Below, in pieces: positions 7,047 through 13,686 of a DNA stretch of 19,968 bases. The stretch covers positions 1 through 19,968 of the forward strand of contig CAZHTS010000083.1 of NCBI GenBank assembly GCA_964535315.1. Direction: 5' to 3'. The notes beneath the pieces are model-generated. The model did not search any database and had not been told where the DNA came from. It saw only the letters and a program-made list of their open reading frames with translations. This DNA comes from CAZHTS01 sp964535315. Its GTDB lineage: Bacteria; Chloroflexota; Anaerolineae; Anaerolineales; Anaerolineaceae. The position numbers were made by a program, and so were the translations under genes. How positions within the stretch are numbered: the stretch's first letter is position 1; each line of letters begins with the position of its first letter.

Positions 7047-8507
7047 TCAGGTCACGTTGGCGGCGATTTCCTCGCCGTAACCCAGGAGGGCCTTCACCAT
7101 CGGCATCGACCGCCCTTCGGCGTACACCCGCAGCACCGGCTCGGTGCCTGAGGGGCGGATGAGCAGCCAGGAGTCGTCCGCCATCAGGTATTTGATCCCG
7201 TCCAGGGTGCTGATGTCGACGATGCGCTCGCCGCCGATCTGGGACGGGGCCTGCTCGGTCAGGCGGCGCTTCATCTGATCTTTGGCCACCGGGTGGCGCA
7301 GGCGCAGGTCCTTGCGTTCGTAGAAGGCCGGACCGACCTGGTTGAGCAGGTCTTCGACCAGTTCGTACAGGGTGACGCCCGAACTGGCGACCACCTCGAG
7401 CAGCATCAACCCCATTAAGACGCCGTCGCCTTCAGGGATGTGGCCCTTGAACGAGATGCCGCCCGACTCCTCGCCGCCGATCAGCACGTCTTCCTTGAGC
7501 ATGTAATCGGCGATGTGGTTGAAACCGACCGGAGTCTCGTGCATGGCCAGTCCGTAGTGTTGCGCCAGGCGGTCGACCATGCGGGTGGTGGATACGGTGC
7601 GCACGACCGAACCGCTCCAGCCGCGCTTTTCGACCAGGTGGCGCAGGGTGAGGGCCATGATTTTGTGCGGGTCGACGAAGTTGCCGCGCTCATCCATGGC
7701 GCCGATGCGGTCGGCGTCGCCATCGGTGGCCAGGCCAAAGTTGCCCAGCCCGGTGCTGATGGCGCCGGCCAGCGAGCCCAGGTAGCGGGCGATGGGCTCA
7801 GGGTGTACGCCGCCAAAGCCTGGGTTGAGTTCGCCACGGATCTCCTGCACCTCACAGCCGGTGCCCTGCAGGATGCCGCGGATCACCCCCCGCCCGGCGC
7901 CGTACATCGAGTCGACCACGATGCGTTGCGGGTGCTCGGCGATCAGGTCGAAATCGATCAGTTTGCGCAGGTGTTCGTTGTAACCAGTAATCGGGTTAAA
8001 GCGCTGGATGAGATTCAACTGGCGAGCCTGATCGTAATCCATCAGGTTGGGGCCGCGCCCGCGCGCTTCGTTGTCGTTCAGATAGACTTCTACCCGGCGG
8101 CACTGCTCCGGCAGGGCGGAGCCGCCGTAGGCCGACTTGAGTTTGACGCCGTTGTAACGCGGGGCGTTGTGTGAAGCCGTGATCATGATACCGGCAATGG
8201 CCTGCATGCTGCGCACCGCATACGAGATGGCCGGGGTGGGCGCGTCGGCCTGGGTCAGGTAAACCGTGTAACCGTTGGCCGCCAGAACGCGCGCCACCTC
8301 ACTGGCATAGCGATCCGAGAGGAAACGCGTGTCAAAACCCACCACCATCTTGTGCGGGTCGGGGGGCTGTTCCAGTGGCGTGCCGTTGGTCCAATCGTCC
8401 GATGCGGCGGCATCGGCAATGGCCTGGGTCACCTGGCGGAGGTTGGTGTACGTAAACGTGTCAGAGATGACCGCTCGCCACCCATCGGTTCCAAAGTGAA
8501 TGGTCAT
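7047..8507 (-). CDS. Phosphohexomutase (phosphoglucomutase/phosphomannomutase family)
   Basis: This 486-residue cytoplasmic enzyme interconverts hexose-6-phosphate and hexose-1-phosphate, feeding cell-wall or exopolysaccharide precursors. All four family hallmarks are present: N-terminal F-G-T-D-G-W-R (5-11); the phosphoserine loop T-A-S-H-N with Ser112; the metal loop D-G-D-A-D-R (262-267); the sugar-binding G-E-E-S-G-G (345-350); and the phosphate-binding R-P-S-G-T-E-P (451-457). Length is normal for the family. The ATG is preceded by AGGAG at 6 bases. Whether glucose, mannose or glucosamine phosphate is the substrate cannot be decided from motifs alone. It is the last gene of a - strand run after the DUF389-SH3b gene, 62 bases downstream of it. 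Confidence 0.95.
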   Translation of the reverse strand: MTIHFGTDGWRAVISDTFTYTNLRQVTQAIADAAASDDWTNGTPLEQPPDPHKMVVGFDTRFLSDRYASEVARVLAANGYTVYLTQADAPTPAISYAVRSMQAIAGIMITASHNAPRYNGVKLKSAYGGSALPEQCRRVEVYLNDNEARGRGPNLMDYDQARQLNLIQRFNPITGYNEHLRKLIDFDLIAEHPQRIVVDSMYGAGRGVIRGILQGTGCEVQEIRGELNPGFGGVHPEPIARYLGSLAGAISTGLGNFGLATDGDADRIGAMDERGNFVDPHKIMALTLRHLVEKRGWSGSVVRTVSTTRMVDRLAQHYGLAMHETPVGFNHIADYMLKEDVLIGGEESGGISFKGHIPEGDGVLMGLMLLEVVASSGVTLYELVEDLLNQVGPAFYERKDLRLRHPVAKDQMKRRLTEQAPSQIGGERIVDISTLDGIKYLMADDSWLLIRPSGTEPVLRVYAEGRSMPMVKALLGYGEEIAANVT

Positions 8508-8569
8508 ACAGTACTCCTCAAAATAAGATCAGACCGCCGGCACAGTGCTCTGCTGCCAGCGGCCTGGAG

Positions 8570-9832
8570 TTAACGAGTAGGGGCAGGGGTTGCCGTTTGC
8601 GCCGGGGCGGAAACCTCCAACAAGGCCCGCACCACCCAGCCTTCGACCCCGTCTGCCGTGCGCACCCGCACCCAAACGGTGTTGGCCACGCGGGTCGTTT
8701 CCGGTAAGATTTGCACCAGATTGCCGTTCAACAGGCTTTTGACCACCTTGGCGCCGCCGCTGGGTTCGGAGCGGATCAGCGCTCCGCCGCCCTCGCCGGC
8801 GTCGATGCGCGCCCATACCAGCGTGGGTTCGGGGCTGACGGTGGCGGTCGGGGTGCGGCTGGGCACCAGCGTATTGGTTGGGGTATAGGTGGCCTGGGGT
8901 GCGGTCGGAGTAATGGTGGCTTCCCCCGCGGGAGCGGCCGGCGCCGGCGGCGTCTGACTGGGGATCAGGGTGGGCAGGGCTGCACCGGTTGGCGCCGGCA
9001 ACGTGGCTTCGGTAAAGACCTCGGGAAAGGCCGGGATGGGCGCTTTGACGCTCATCGTGACGATGGCCCCGGCCGAGATCAGGCTGAGCACCGCCAGCGT
9101 GATGCTGATGGCGTAGCCAAAGACGGTCAGAGGGCGCAGACCAAGCGCCGCCATGACGATGACACCCACCAACGCCGCCCAGACCAGGTGGATGAGAAAA
9201 ACGATCAGGCCAGCCGGCCACAGGCTGTCTGTACCGCTGGCCAGGCCGAACCCGGCGATGCCGATTGGCAGGTACAGCTCATAGGCCAGCGCCACACTGG
9301 GAAGGATCGGTTTTTGCTGCGGCGAACGGATCATCAAAAAGGCGGTCAGACCGGCGCCCAGGGTGAGCAGCACGAAATCGGGCCAGGAAAAATAGGCGTG
9401 CAGGTAGGCCTGATGATACGGCAGACCGGGCCAGAACTGTCCGCCGGCCCACCCTACCAGGCTGCCAAAGCCAAACACCAGCAGGCTGCCGATGCCGATG
9501 CCGCCCAGCGAGTAGAGGAAGGGCGGGGCGACGCCCACGATGGCCGCCAGCGACAACCCCACCACCGGCGCCATGAACGGCGCCAGCAGCGCGGCCAGGA
9601 TGAACAGGGCCGGGGCATCCAACAGAATGGCAAAGCTCAGCGCAAACCCACACAACACCGAGTACAGAAAGAAATCGGCCGAGGGGGTGACGCGTTCGGA
9701 CAGGTCGTGCAAGAACTGGGCGCGCTGCCCCGCTCCGGCCGGGATGATCAGGCGGCGACTGCGCCGCCGGCGGGCGGGTGAGAGGTGGGCGTTTTCTTCG
9801 GGGGGCAGAGGTTGGCTGGTGGGTAGGGTCAT
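8570..9832 (-). CDS. DUF389-type membrane protein fused to SH3b domain
   Basis: This 420-residue protein has a basic N-terminus (R-R-R-R-S-R-R at 21-27). About seven membrane segments follow, near residues 53-72, 75-100, 105-130, 152-168, 178-197, 205-230 and 238-260. The first two, with a D-A-P-A turn and L-L-A-P-F-M-A-P-V, match the DUF389 family, whose function is unknown. Residues about 262-336 are a Pro/Thr-rich linker. Residues about 338-407 read as a bacterial SH3 domain (A-L-I-R-S-E-P, V-W-V-R-V, G-W-V-V-R), a fold that often binds cell-wall components. The SH3 part would lie outside the cell. The start ATG overlaps the stop of the HAD gene by 4 bases (ATGA), so translation is coupled. 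The fusion suggests a transporter or sensor that touches the wall. Confidence 0.85.
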   Translation of the reverse strand: MTLPTSQPLPPEENAHLSPARRRRSRRLIIPAGAGQRAQFLHDLSERVTPSADFFLYSVLCGFALSFAILLDAPALFILAALLAPFMAPVVGLSLAAIVGVAPPFLYSLGGIGIGSLLVFGFGSLVGWAGGQFWPGLPYHQAYLHAYFSWPDFVLLTLGAGLTAFLMIRSPQQKPILPSVALAYELYLPIGIAGFGLASGTDSLWPAGLIVFLIHLVWAALVGVIVMAALGLRPLTVFGYAISITLAVLSLISAGAIVTMSVKAPIPAFPEVFTEATLPAPTGAALPTLIPSQTPPAPAAPAGEATITPTAPQATYTPTNTLVPSRTPTATVSPEPTLVWARIDAGEGGGALIRSEPSGGAKVVKSLLNGNLVQILPETTRVANTVWVRVRTADGVEGWVVRALLEVSAPAQTATPAPTR

Positions 9833-10299
9833 TTTCGCAACGTCGCCACGATGCGCAGTGGCTTCTCTAGAAGTTCCAGGGCGGATACGATATCCGGGAC
9901 GACCAGATCGGCTGACAGGAGCGTCTCGATTGCCAGGCCCTCGGGGGACAGCACGGCGATACCCAATGCGGCTTCCTTCAGCATGGCGGCATCGTTGGCG
10001 CCCTGCCCGATGGCCACCACCCGTTCATGGCCCAACCGGCGCACCAGCGCTGCCTTTTGCCCGGCTTCGTCGCCTGCCTGCAGGCGCACGGCTCGCAGAT
10101 TGAGTTGTTGGTCGATGACTGCCTGGCGACCGTGCGTATCGGCTGTAACCAGAGAAATGGCCAGCCGGTCGCGCAGCCCTTGGAAAGCCCGCGCCACCCC
10201 CTCCACCAGTTGCCCGTCGAGCGCCAGGGTTCCGTTTACGTCGCTGACCAGGTATTCCAGGCGCAGCGTTCCTCGTCCGGGAATGGAGAGTTCAATCAT
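9829..10299 (-). CDS. HAD-superfamily soluble P-type-ATPase-like protein
   Basis: This 156-residue protein has a compact HAD core without a cap or membrane segments. Motif I is S-D-V-N-G-T-L with nucleophile Asp20 and Asn22 where phosphatases have the second Asp; motif II is Thr52; motif III is Lys82; motif IV is G-Q-G-A-N-D with Asn102-Asp103. The G-x-G-x-N-D-A-x-M-L string and the missing acid/base Asp recall P-type ATPases and the small 'soluble P-type ATPase' proteins (COG4087). The aspartyl-phosphate may therefore be long-lived. The frame is open further upstream on the - strand, but an ATG at 10297-10299 with a TATAAT just before it marks the start, and upstream codons would run through the divergent promoter. 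It is first in a run with the DUF389-SH3b gene. Confidence 0.85.
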   Translation of the reverse strand: MIELSIPGRGTLRLEYLVSDVNGTLALDGQLVEGVARAFQGLRDRLAISLVTADTHGRQAVIDQQLNLRAVRLQAGDEAGQKAALVRRLGHERVVAIGQGANDAAMLKEAALGIAVLSPEGLAIETLLSADLVVPDIVSALELLEKPLRIVATLRK

Positions 10300-10305
10300 G
10301 GGTTT

Positions 10306-10311
10306 ATTATA
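10306..10311 (-). promoter_or_regulatory. -10 box giving a leaderless HAD mRNA
   Basis: A perfect TATAAT on the - strand ends 6 bases before the ATG at 10299, so transcription should begin at or next to the start codon. There is no Shine-Dalgarno sequence and no good -35 box. Confidence 0.6.
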
Positions 10312-10350
10312 ATCCAACCGGGACGAATCGAGCCCCGCACAACCCGCAAA

Positions 10351-10359
10351 TGGTAAAAT
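10351..10359 (+). promoter_or_regulatory. Extended -10 box giving a leaderless lipoprotein mRNA
   Basis: TGGTAAAAT (extended -10, TGnTAAAAT) ends 7 bases before the ATG at 10367. Transcription would begin at or beside the start codon. No Shine-Dalgarno sequence is present. It sits back-to-back with the HAD promoter, with 67 bases between the two start codons. Confidence 0.6.
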
Positions 10360-10366
10360 AGGCCTC

Positions 10367-11410
10367 ATGAACAACGCCCATTCCTCTTTGACTTTGCGCT
10401 TATTCTGCCTGATCGGTTTGCTGGTTTTGTTGCTGGCGGGTTGTTCTGCTTTGAGCCCGGCCCCCGAGCCCACCCCTACCCCGCCGCCCCCCAGCGCCAC
10501 GCCGCCACCGACGGCCACCCCCGAACCGACCCGGCCTAGCGGACGGGTGATTTTAGTCGCCCCGGCGAGCGTTTCTGCCACTGAGGCGCAGGCTGTTCAG
10601 GCCACGGTCGGCGAACTGGCGGGGGCCGCCGGCCTGACGTTGGACGCCCGCCCCGAACTGCAACCCGCCGATCTGTCCGCCGACGTTCGCCTGGCGCTGC
10701 TGCTGTCTACACCCGCCAACCTGGCCGACCTGCTGGCTGCCGCCCCGGGCACCCAGTTTATCGTAATCAGCGGCACGGATCTCAACCCTGCTGCCAACCT
10801 GAGCGTCATCCGCCCGCGCCTGGAGCAACAGGCTTTTCTGGCGGGGTATCTGGCGGTGCTGGCTGCCAGCGACCGGCGCGCCGCCGGCCTGCTGCCTGCC
10901 GACGGCCCGTTGGGCGCCGGTTTGCAGCAGCCCTTTGAGAATGGCGGCTACTACTACTGCGGCCGCTGTGTGCCGGTGTATGCGCCGATGGTTTCCTTCC
11001 CGCTGGTCGCCAACCTGCCGGCAGCCAGTGACGCCGCCGCCTGGCAGGCGGCCGTGGATACACTCAACCAGTCGCTGATCGAGGTGATTTACGTTGCCCC
11101 CGAAGCCGCCAGCGTCGATTTGCTCACGGCGTTGGCCGCCAAAAATTTCATCTTGTTGGGCGGGCAGACGCCCCCCGAACAGGTGCGTTCGCGCTGGATG
11201 GCCACGATTGAGATCGATACGCTGTCGGCGTTGCGTAACCTGTGGCCGCGGGCTTTGGCGGGCCAGGGCGGACAGGTGATCAATGCCGTCCCACAGATCA
11301 AGGACCTGAACGAGCAGTTTGTCAGCCCGGGACGCCAGCGTTTGATTGAGGGCGTCGTCGAACAACTCAACTCCGGCATGGTGGCGCCTTTCAGCCCGCC
11401 GGCTGACTGA
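10367..11410 (+). CDS. BMP-like substrate-binding lipoprotein
   Basis: This 347-residue protein has a lipoprotein signal peptide with lipobox L-L-A-G-C, the lipidated residue being Cys26. A Pro/Thr-rich tether covers residues about 31-58. The rest resembles the basic membrane protein (BMP/Med) family of periplasmic-binding-like proteins, which bind nucleosides for ABC uptake: E-Q-Q-A-F-L-A-G-Y-L-A-V-L at about 153-166 and the C-terminal I-E-G-V-V-E-Q-L-N-S-G match family patterns. The central region has an unusual Y-Y-Y-C-G-R-C cluster near 199-205 with two cysteines that could form a disulfide or bind a metal. No permease or ATPase gene is nearby, so it may be an orphan sensor or uptake protein. 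The gene appears leaderless and is followed by a strong terminator. Confidence 0.75.
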   Translation: MNNAHSSLTLRLFCLIGLLVLLLAGCSALSPAPEPTPTPPPPSATPPPTATPEPTRPSGRVILVAPASVSATEAQAVQATVGELAGAAGLTLDARPELQPADLSADVRLALLLSTPANLADLLAAAPGTQFIVISGTDLNPAANLSVIRPRLEQQAFLAGYLAVLAASDRRAAGLLPADGPLGAGLQQPFENGGYYYCGRCVPVYAPMVSFPLVANLPAASDAAAWQAAVDTLNQSLIEVIYVAPEAASVDLLTALAAKNFILLGGQTPPEQVRSRWMATIEIDTLSALRNLWPRALAGQGGQVINAVPQIKDLNEQFVSPGRQRLIEGVVEQLNSGMVAPFSPPAD

Positions 11411-11433
11411 CCGGTTTCTTCCTCTACACGCGA

Positions 11434-11473
11434 CGAGCGCACCGGATCATTCTTGCCGGTGCGCTCGCTTTTT
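11434..11473 (+). terminator. Intrinsic terminator of the lipoprotein gene
   Basis: A perfect 12-bp GC-rich stem pairs 11434-11445 with 11456-11467 around a 10-base loop. It is followed by C and five T residues (11469-11473). It begins 24 bases after the stop and lies before the convergent surE stop. Confidence 0.92.
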
Positions 11474-11479
11474 CTGAAC

Positions 11480-12301
11480 TCAGGCGCTCCAGGTGCGCAT
11501 CTGGTTTTCCAGGGCGGGCAGGTCGACCCGGGCGGTAAGGTCCAGGCTGAGCGGTGTTACCGCCACCTGGTGGTCGACGATCAACGTGTAGGTATCGGTG
11601 TTGGGGTCGTCCTGATCCAGTTCGGGGTCGACGTGGTAGTTGAGGCTGTGTGGCTCGCCCCATTGGGGCCGGCCGTTGGGCGTCGGTCGGAAATAGCGCC
11701 GGCGGGAGAGGCGCGTTATCCGCCAGGGCGTCTCGCAGGTGGCCTGGTGCGGCACTTCTACTTTGAGCAGGTCTACATCCGCAGGGAACCGGCGTTCGAG
11801 CAGCAGGCGGGCAAACTTGCCGGTGAAACAGGCCGCCGCCGAGAAATCCACTTCGGTTGAATAACTGAGATAATCGCCGATGTTGGCCAGTTCCAATGAG
11901 ACGGCCATTGCCGGGATACCCAGCGAGGCGGCTTCGAGGGCGGCCCCGACTGTGCCCGAGGCGCTGATGCCCTCCCCGGGGTTTTCACCATAATTGATGC
12001 CCGAGACGACCAGGTCGGGCGGGGTGGGCATGATTTCCATCACGGCGTGCAACACGGATTGAGCGGGCGATCCGCCGACGGCGTACACTTCCCATTCCTG
12101 ATCGCCAATTAGCACGCGGGTAGGTTCGATCTTTCCGTCCGAGGTCACCGGCAAACTTCTTCCCATCCCCGAGCATTGCTGGCGGGGGGCTGAAACCGTC
12201 ACGTACCCCAACTGAGAGAGCACCTTGGCCGCCGCCCACAGGCCTGGCGAGAGGATGCCGTCGTCGTTGGTCAATAAAATCTGATACCGTCCGTCTTTCA
12301 T
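11480..12301 (-). CDS. surE: 5'/3'-nucleotidase SurE
   Basis: This 273-residue enzyme removes phosphate from nucleoside 5'- and 3'-monophosphates and is metal dependent. Family motifs are clear: T-N-D-D-G near the N-terminus with metal ligands Asp13 and Asp14, the loop Ser44, S-G-I-N-Y-G-E-N at 100-107 with metal ligand Asn103, and S-G-T-V-G-A-A shortly after. The chosen ATG at 12299-12301 has AGGTGAT 6 bases upstream; a TTG at 12307 is too close to that site. Length is slightly above the usual ~250 residues. It follows the redoxin gene by 40 bases on the same strand and is probably co-transcribed with it. Confidence 0.95.
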   Translation of the reverse strand: MKDGRYQILLTNDDGILSPGLWAAAKVLSQLGYVTVSAPRQQCSGMGRSLPVTSDGKIEPTRVLIGDQEWEVYAVGGSPAQSVLHAVMEIMPTPPDLVVSGINYGENPGEGISASGTVGAALEAASLGIPAMAVSLELANIGDYLSYSTEVDFSAAACFTGKFARLLLERRFPADVDLLKVEVPHQATCETPWRITRLSRRRYFRPTPNGRPQWGEPHSLNYHVDPELDQDDPNTDTYTLIVDHQVAVTPLSLDLTARVDLPALENQMRTWSA

Positions 12302-12341
12302 TTCCAAATCACCTTTCCATAATTGGGTAACCTACCCATCT

Positions 12342-12857
12342 TCAGACCTGTTCGGAGCGCACCAGCGTGCAACCATAGGGTGCGGCAGAAGTCAGCGCAG
12401 GGGGGCGCCCGGCCAGCAGGGCCGTCACTGCCTCGTGAACATAATTGCGCGTGGGGGTGCGCTGGCGAAAGGTCCTGTCGTTGAACGCGCCCTGGTAACG
12501 CAGTACGGCGCGCTCATCCAATACGTAGCTATGTGGGGTGGTCAGGGCCGCATACTGACCGGCCACCCGTTGATCGCGGTCGTGCAACACCAGCGGCAGG
12601 CGGCGCTCCTGCATCGCCTGGCGTAGTTGTTCGATGGGCTCGTTGGTGTTGGCGGCCACCGTTAATAACGCCACCCGTCCGTCCCAGGCAGGCAACCATG
12701 CCAGCAGCTGCTCGTCGGCCTCTGCCGCCCACGGGCATTCTGCCGACCAGAAATTGATGATCACCACCCGTCCGGTGTAATCTGTTAACGAATGCATTCG
12801 TCCATTCAAATCGGGTAGGGCAAAGTAAGGTGCAGTTTCACCATATAGGAGCGTCAT
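12342..12857 (-). CDS. Redoxin (thioredoxin-fold, AhpC/TSA-like) protein
   Basis: This 171-residue cytoplasmic protein has the thioredoxin fold of the AhpC/TSA-redoxin group. N-F-W-S-A-E-C-P-W-A at 35-44 aligns with the thioredoxin F-W-A-x-W-C-x-x-C region, but the second cysteine is replaced by Ala44, so only Cys41 remains at the active site. A second cysteine, Cys163 in Y-G-C-T-L-V-R, lies near the C-terminus, where related redoxins carry a conserved cysteine, and could act as resolving partner. T-P-H-S-Y-V-L-D near 106-113 supplies the cis-proline loop. GAGG stands 8 bases before the ATG. It may act as a peroxidase or thiol reductase; the substrate is unknown. Confidence 0.85.
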   Translation of the reverse strand: MTLLYGETAPYFALPDLNGRMHSLTDYTGRVVIINFWSAECPWAAEADEQLLAWLPAWDGRVALLTVAANTNEPIEQLRQAMQERRLPLVLHDRDQRVAGQYAALTTPHSYVLDERAVLRYQGAFNDRTFRQRTPTRNYVHEAVTALLAGRPPALTSAAPYGCTLVRSEQV

Positions 12858-12888
12858 TGTTTTTACCTCATTTAGATGTCACTCACCC

Positions 12889-12894
12889 ATTTTA
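12889..12894 (-). promoter_or_regulatory. Possible -10 box for redoxin-surE
   Basis: TAAAAT on the - strand lies about 31 bases before the redoxin ATG, at a normal distance for a short leader holding GAGG. The -35 region is poor (TTCCAT). Confidence 0.35.
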
Positions 12895-12966
12895 CCCGAA
12901 CGCAGGGAGGGATGGAATGAATCTGTGGTTTGCCGGCGAGCAGTTGGTTATGACCGCTAAAATCAA

Positions 12967-12998
12967 TAGACACAGATGCTTCCCAATCGGTATATAAT
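12967..12998 (+). promoter_or_regulatory. Possible promoter for methyltransferase-comEC run
   Basis: A perfect TATAAT (12993-12998) is preceded by TAGACA (12967-12972), a 5/6 match to -35. The spacing of 20 bases is longer than ideal. It would give a leader of about 43 bases carrying the GGTAGGGAG ribosome-binding region before the ATG at 13048. Confidence 0.5.
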
Positions 12999-13047
12999 AG
13001 TTTAATCGTTCGTGCTGACGCCCGGTACACGGGGAAGGTAGGGAGCG

Positions 13048-13656
13048 ATGTTGCAGACGGGATTTTTGTGGATTCTGTTGGCCTGTGTGTTGTATGGTGT
13101 GCTCCATTCAACGCTGGCTTCCTTGCGGGTCAAGGCGGCTGCCGAACGCTGGTTGGGGCCCGGTGTGCGGCGCTGGTATCGCCTGTTTTATGTGATCCAG
13201 GCGACCTTTACGGCTATGCCTTTGTTTGCCCTGGTGATCTGGCTGCCCAATCAGCCGCTGTACGTTTTCCCTTATCCGTGGGTTATCCCTGCCTTGTTGG
13301 CGCAGGTGTTGGCGGCGATGGGGCTGCTGGTTGGTGTATCGCAAACCGGGGTGATTTCTTTTCTGGGGCTGGAACCGTTGCTGCGCCCGCAGCTACCGCC
13401 GCGTCCCAGCCAACTGGTGACCAATGGTCTGTATGCCTGGGTGCGCCATCCATTGTATACCTGCAGCTTGTTGTTTCTGTGGGTCAACCCGGTGATGACC
13501 TGGAATATGCTGGCCCTGAGCATTGGCCTGTCGGTGTATATGGCCGTCGGCGCAGTTTTGGAGGAGCGCAGGCTGCGGCATGAATTCGGGAAACCATACG
13601 ATATCTATCGTAAGCGCACCGCTTTTCTCATTCCCGGGTTGAAATTGCGCCGGTAA
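13048..13656 (+). CDS. Integral membrane methyltransferase-like protein (NnrU/ICMT-like)
   Basis: This 202-residue protein has about five membrane segments. Its C-terminal half carries N-G-L-Y-A-W-V-R-H-P-L-Y near 125-137 and E-E-R-R-L-R-H-E-F-G-K-P-Y-D-I-Y-R near 171-187. These match the conserved region of isoprenylcysteine carboxyl methyltransferase, phospholipid N-methyltransferase and NnrU proteins, where the R-H-P and E-E...Y-x-x-Y elements bind S-adenosylmethionine. The acceptor could be a lipid, a small thiol or a protein and cannot be told from the sequence. A GGGAG-like ribosome site is 3-8 bases before the ATG. comEC starts 30 bases after its stop, so the two are probably co-transcribed. 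Confidence 0.85.
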   Translation: MLQTGFLWILLACVLYGVLHSTLASLRVKAAAERWLGPGVRRWYRLFYVIQATFTAMPLFALVIWLPNQPLYVFPYPWVIPALLAQVLAAMGLLVGVSQTGVISFLGLEPLLRPQLPPRPSQLVTNGLYAWVRHPLYTCSLLFLWVNPVMTWNMLALSIGLSVYMAVGAVLEERRLRHEFGKPYDIYRKRTAFLIPGLKLRR

Positions 13657-13686
13657 AACGCTCACGACTTTCCCTCCTTTGCTGCC

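Noticed and set aside
10300..10581. N-terminal extension of the HAD gene
   Set aside because: It would be antisense to the lipoprotein signal and Pro/Thr linker, is low-complexity Gly/Val, and runs through two clear promoters; the ATG at 10299 fits the HAD fold.
12302..12307. TTG start for surE
   Set aside because: The AGGTGAT ribosome site overlaps or abuts it, whereas the ATG at 12301 is correctly spaced.
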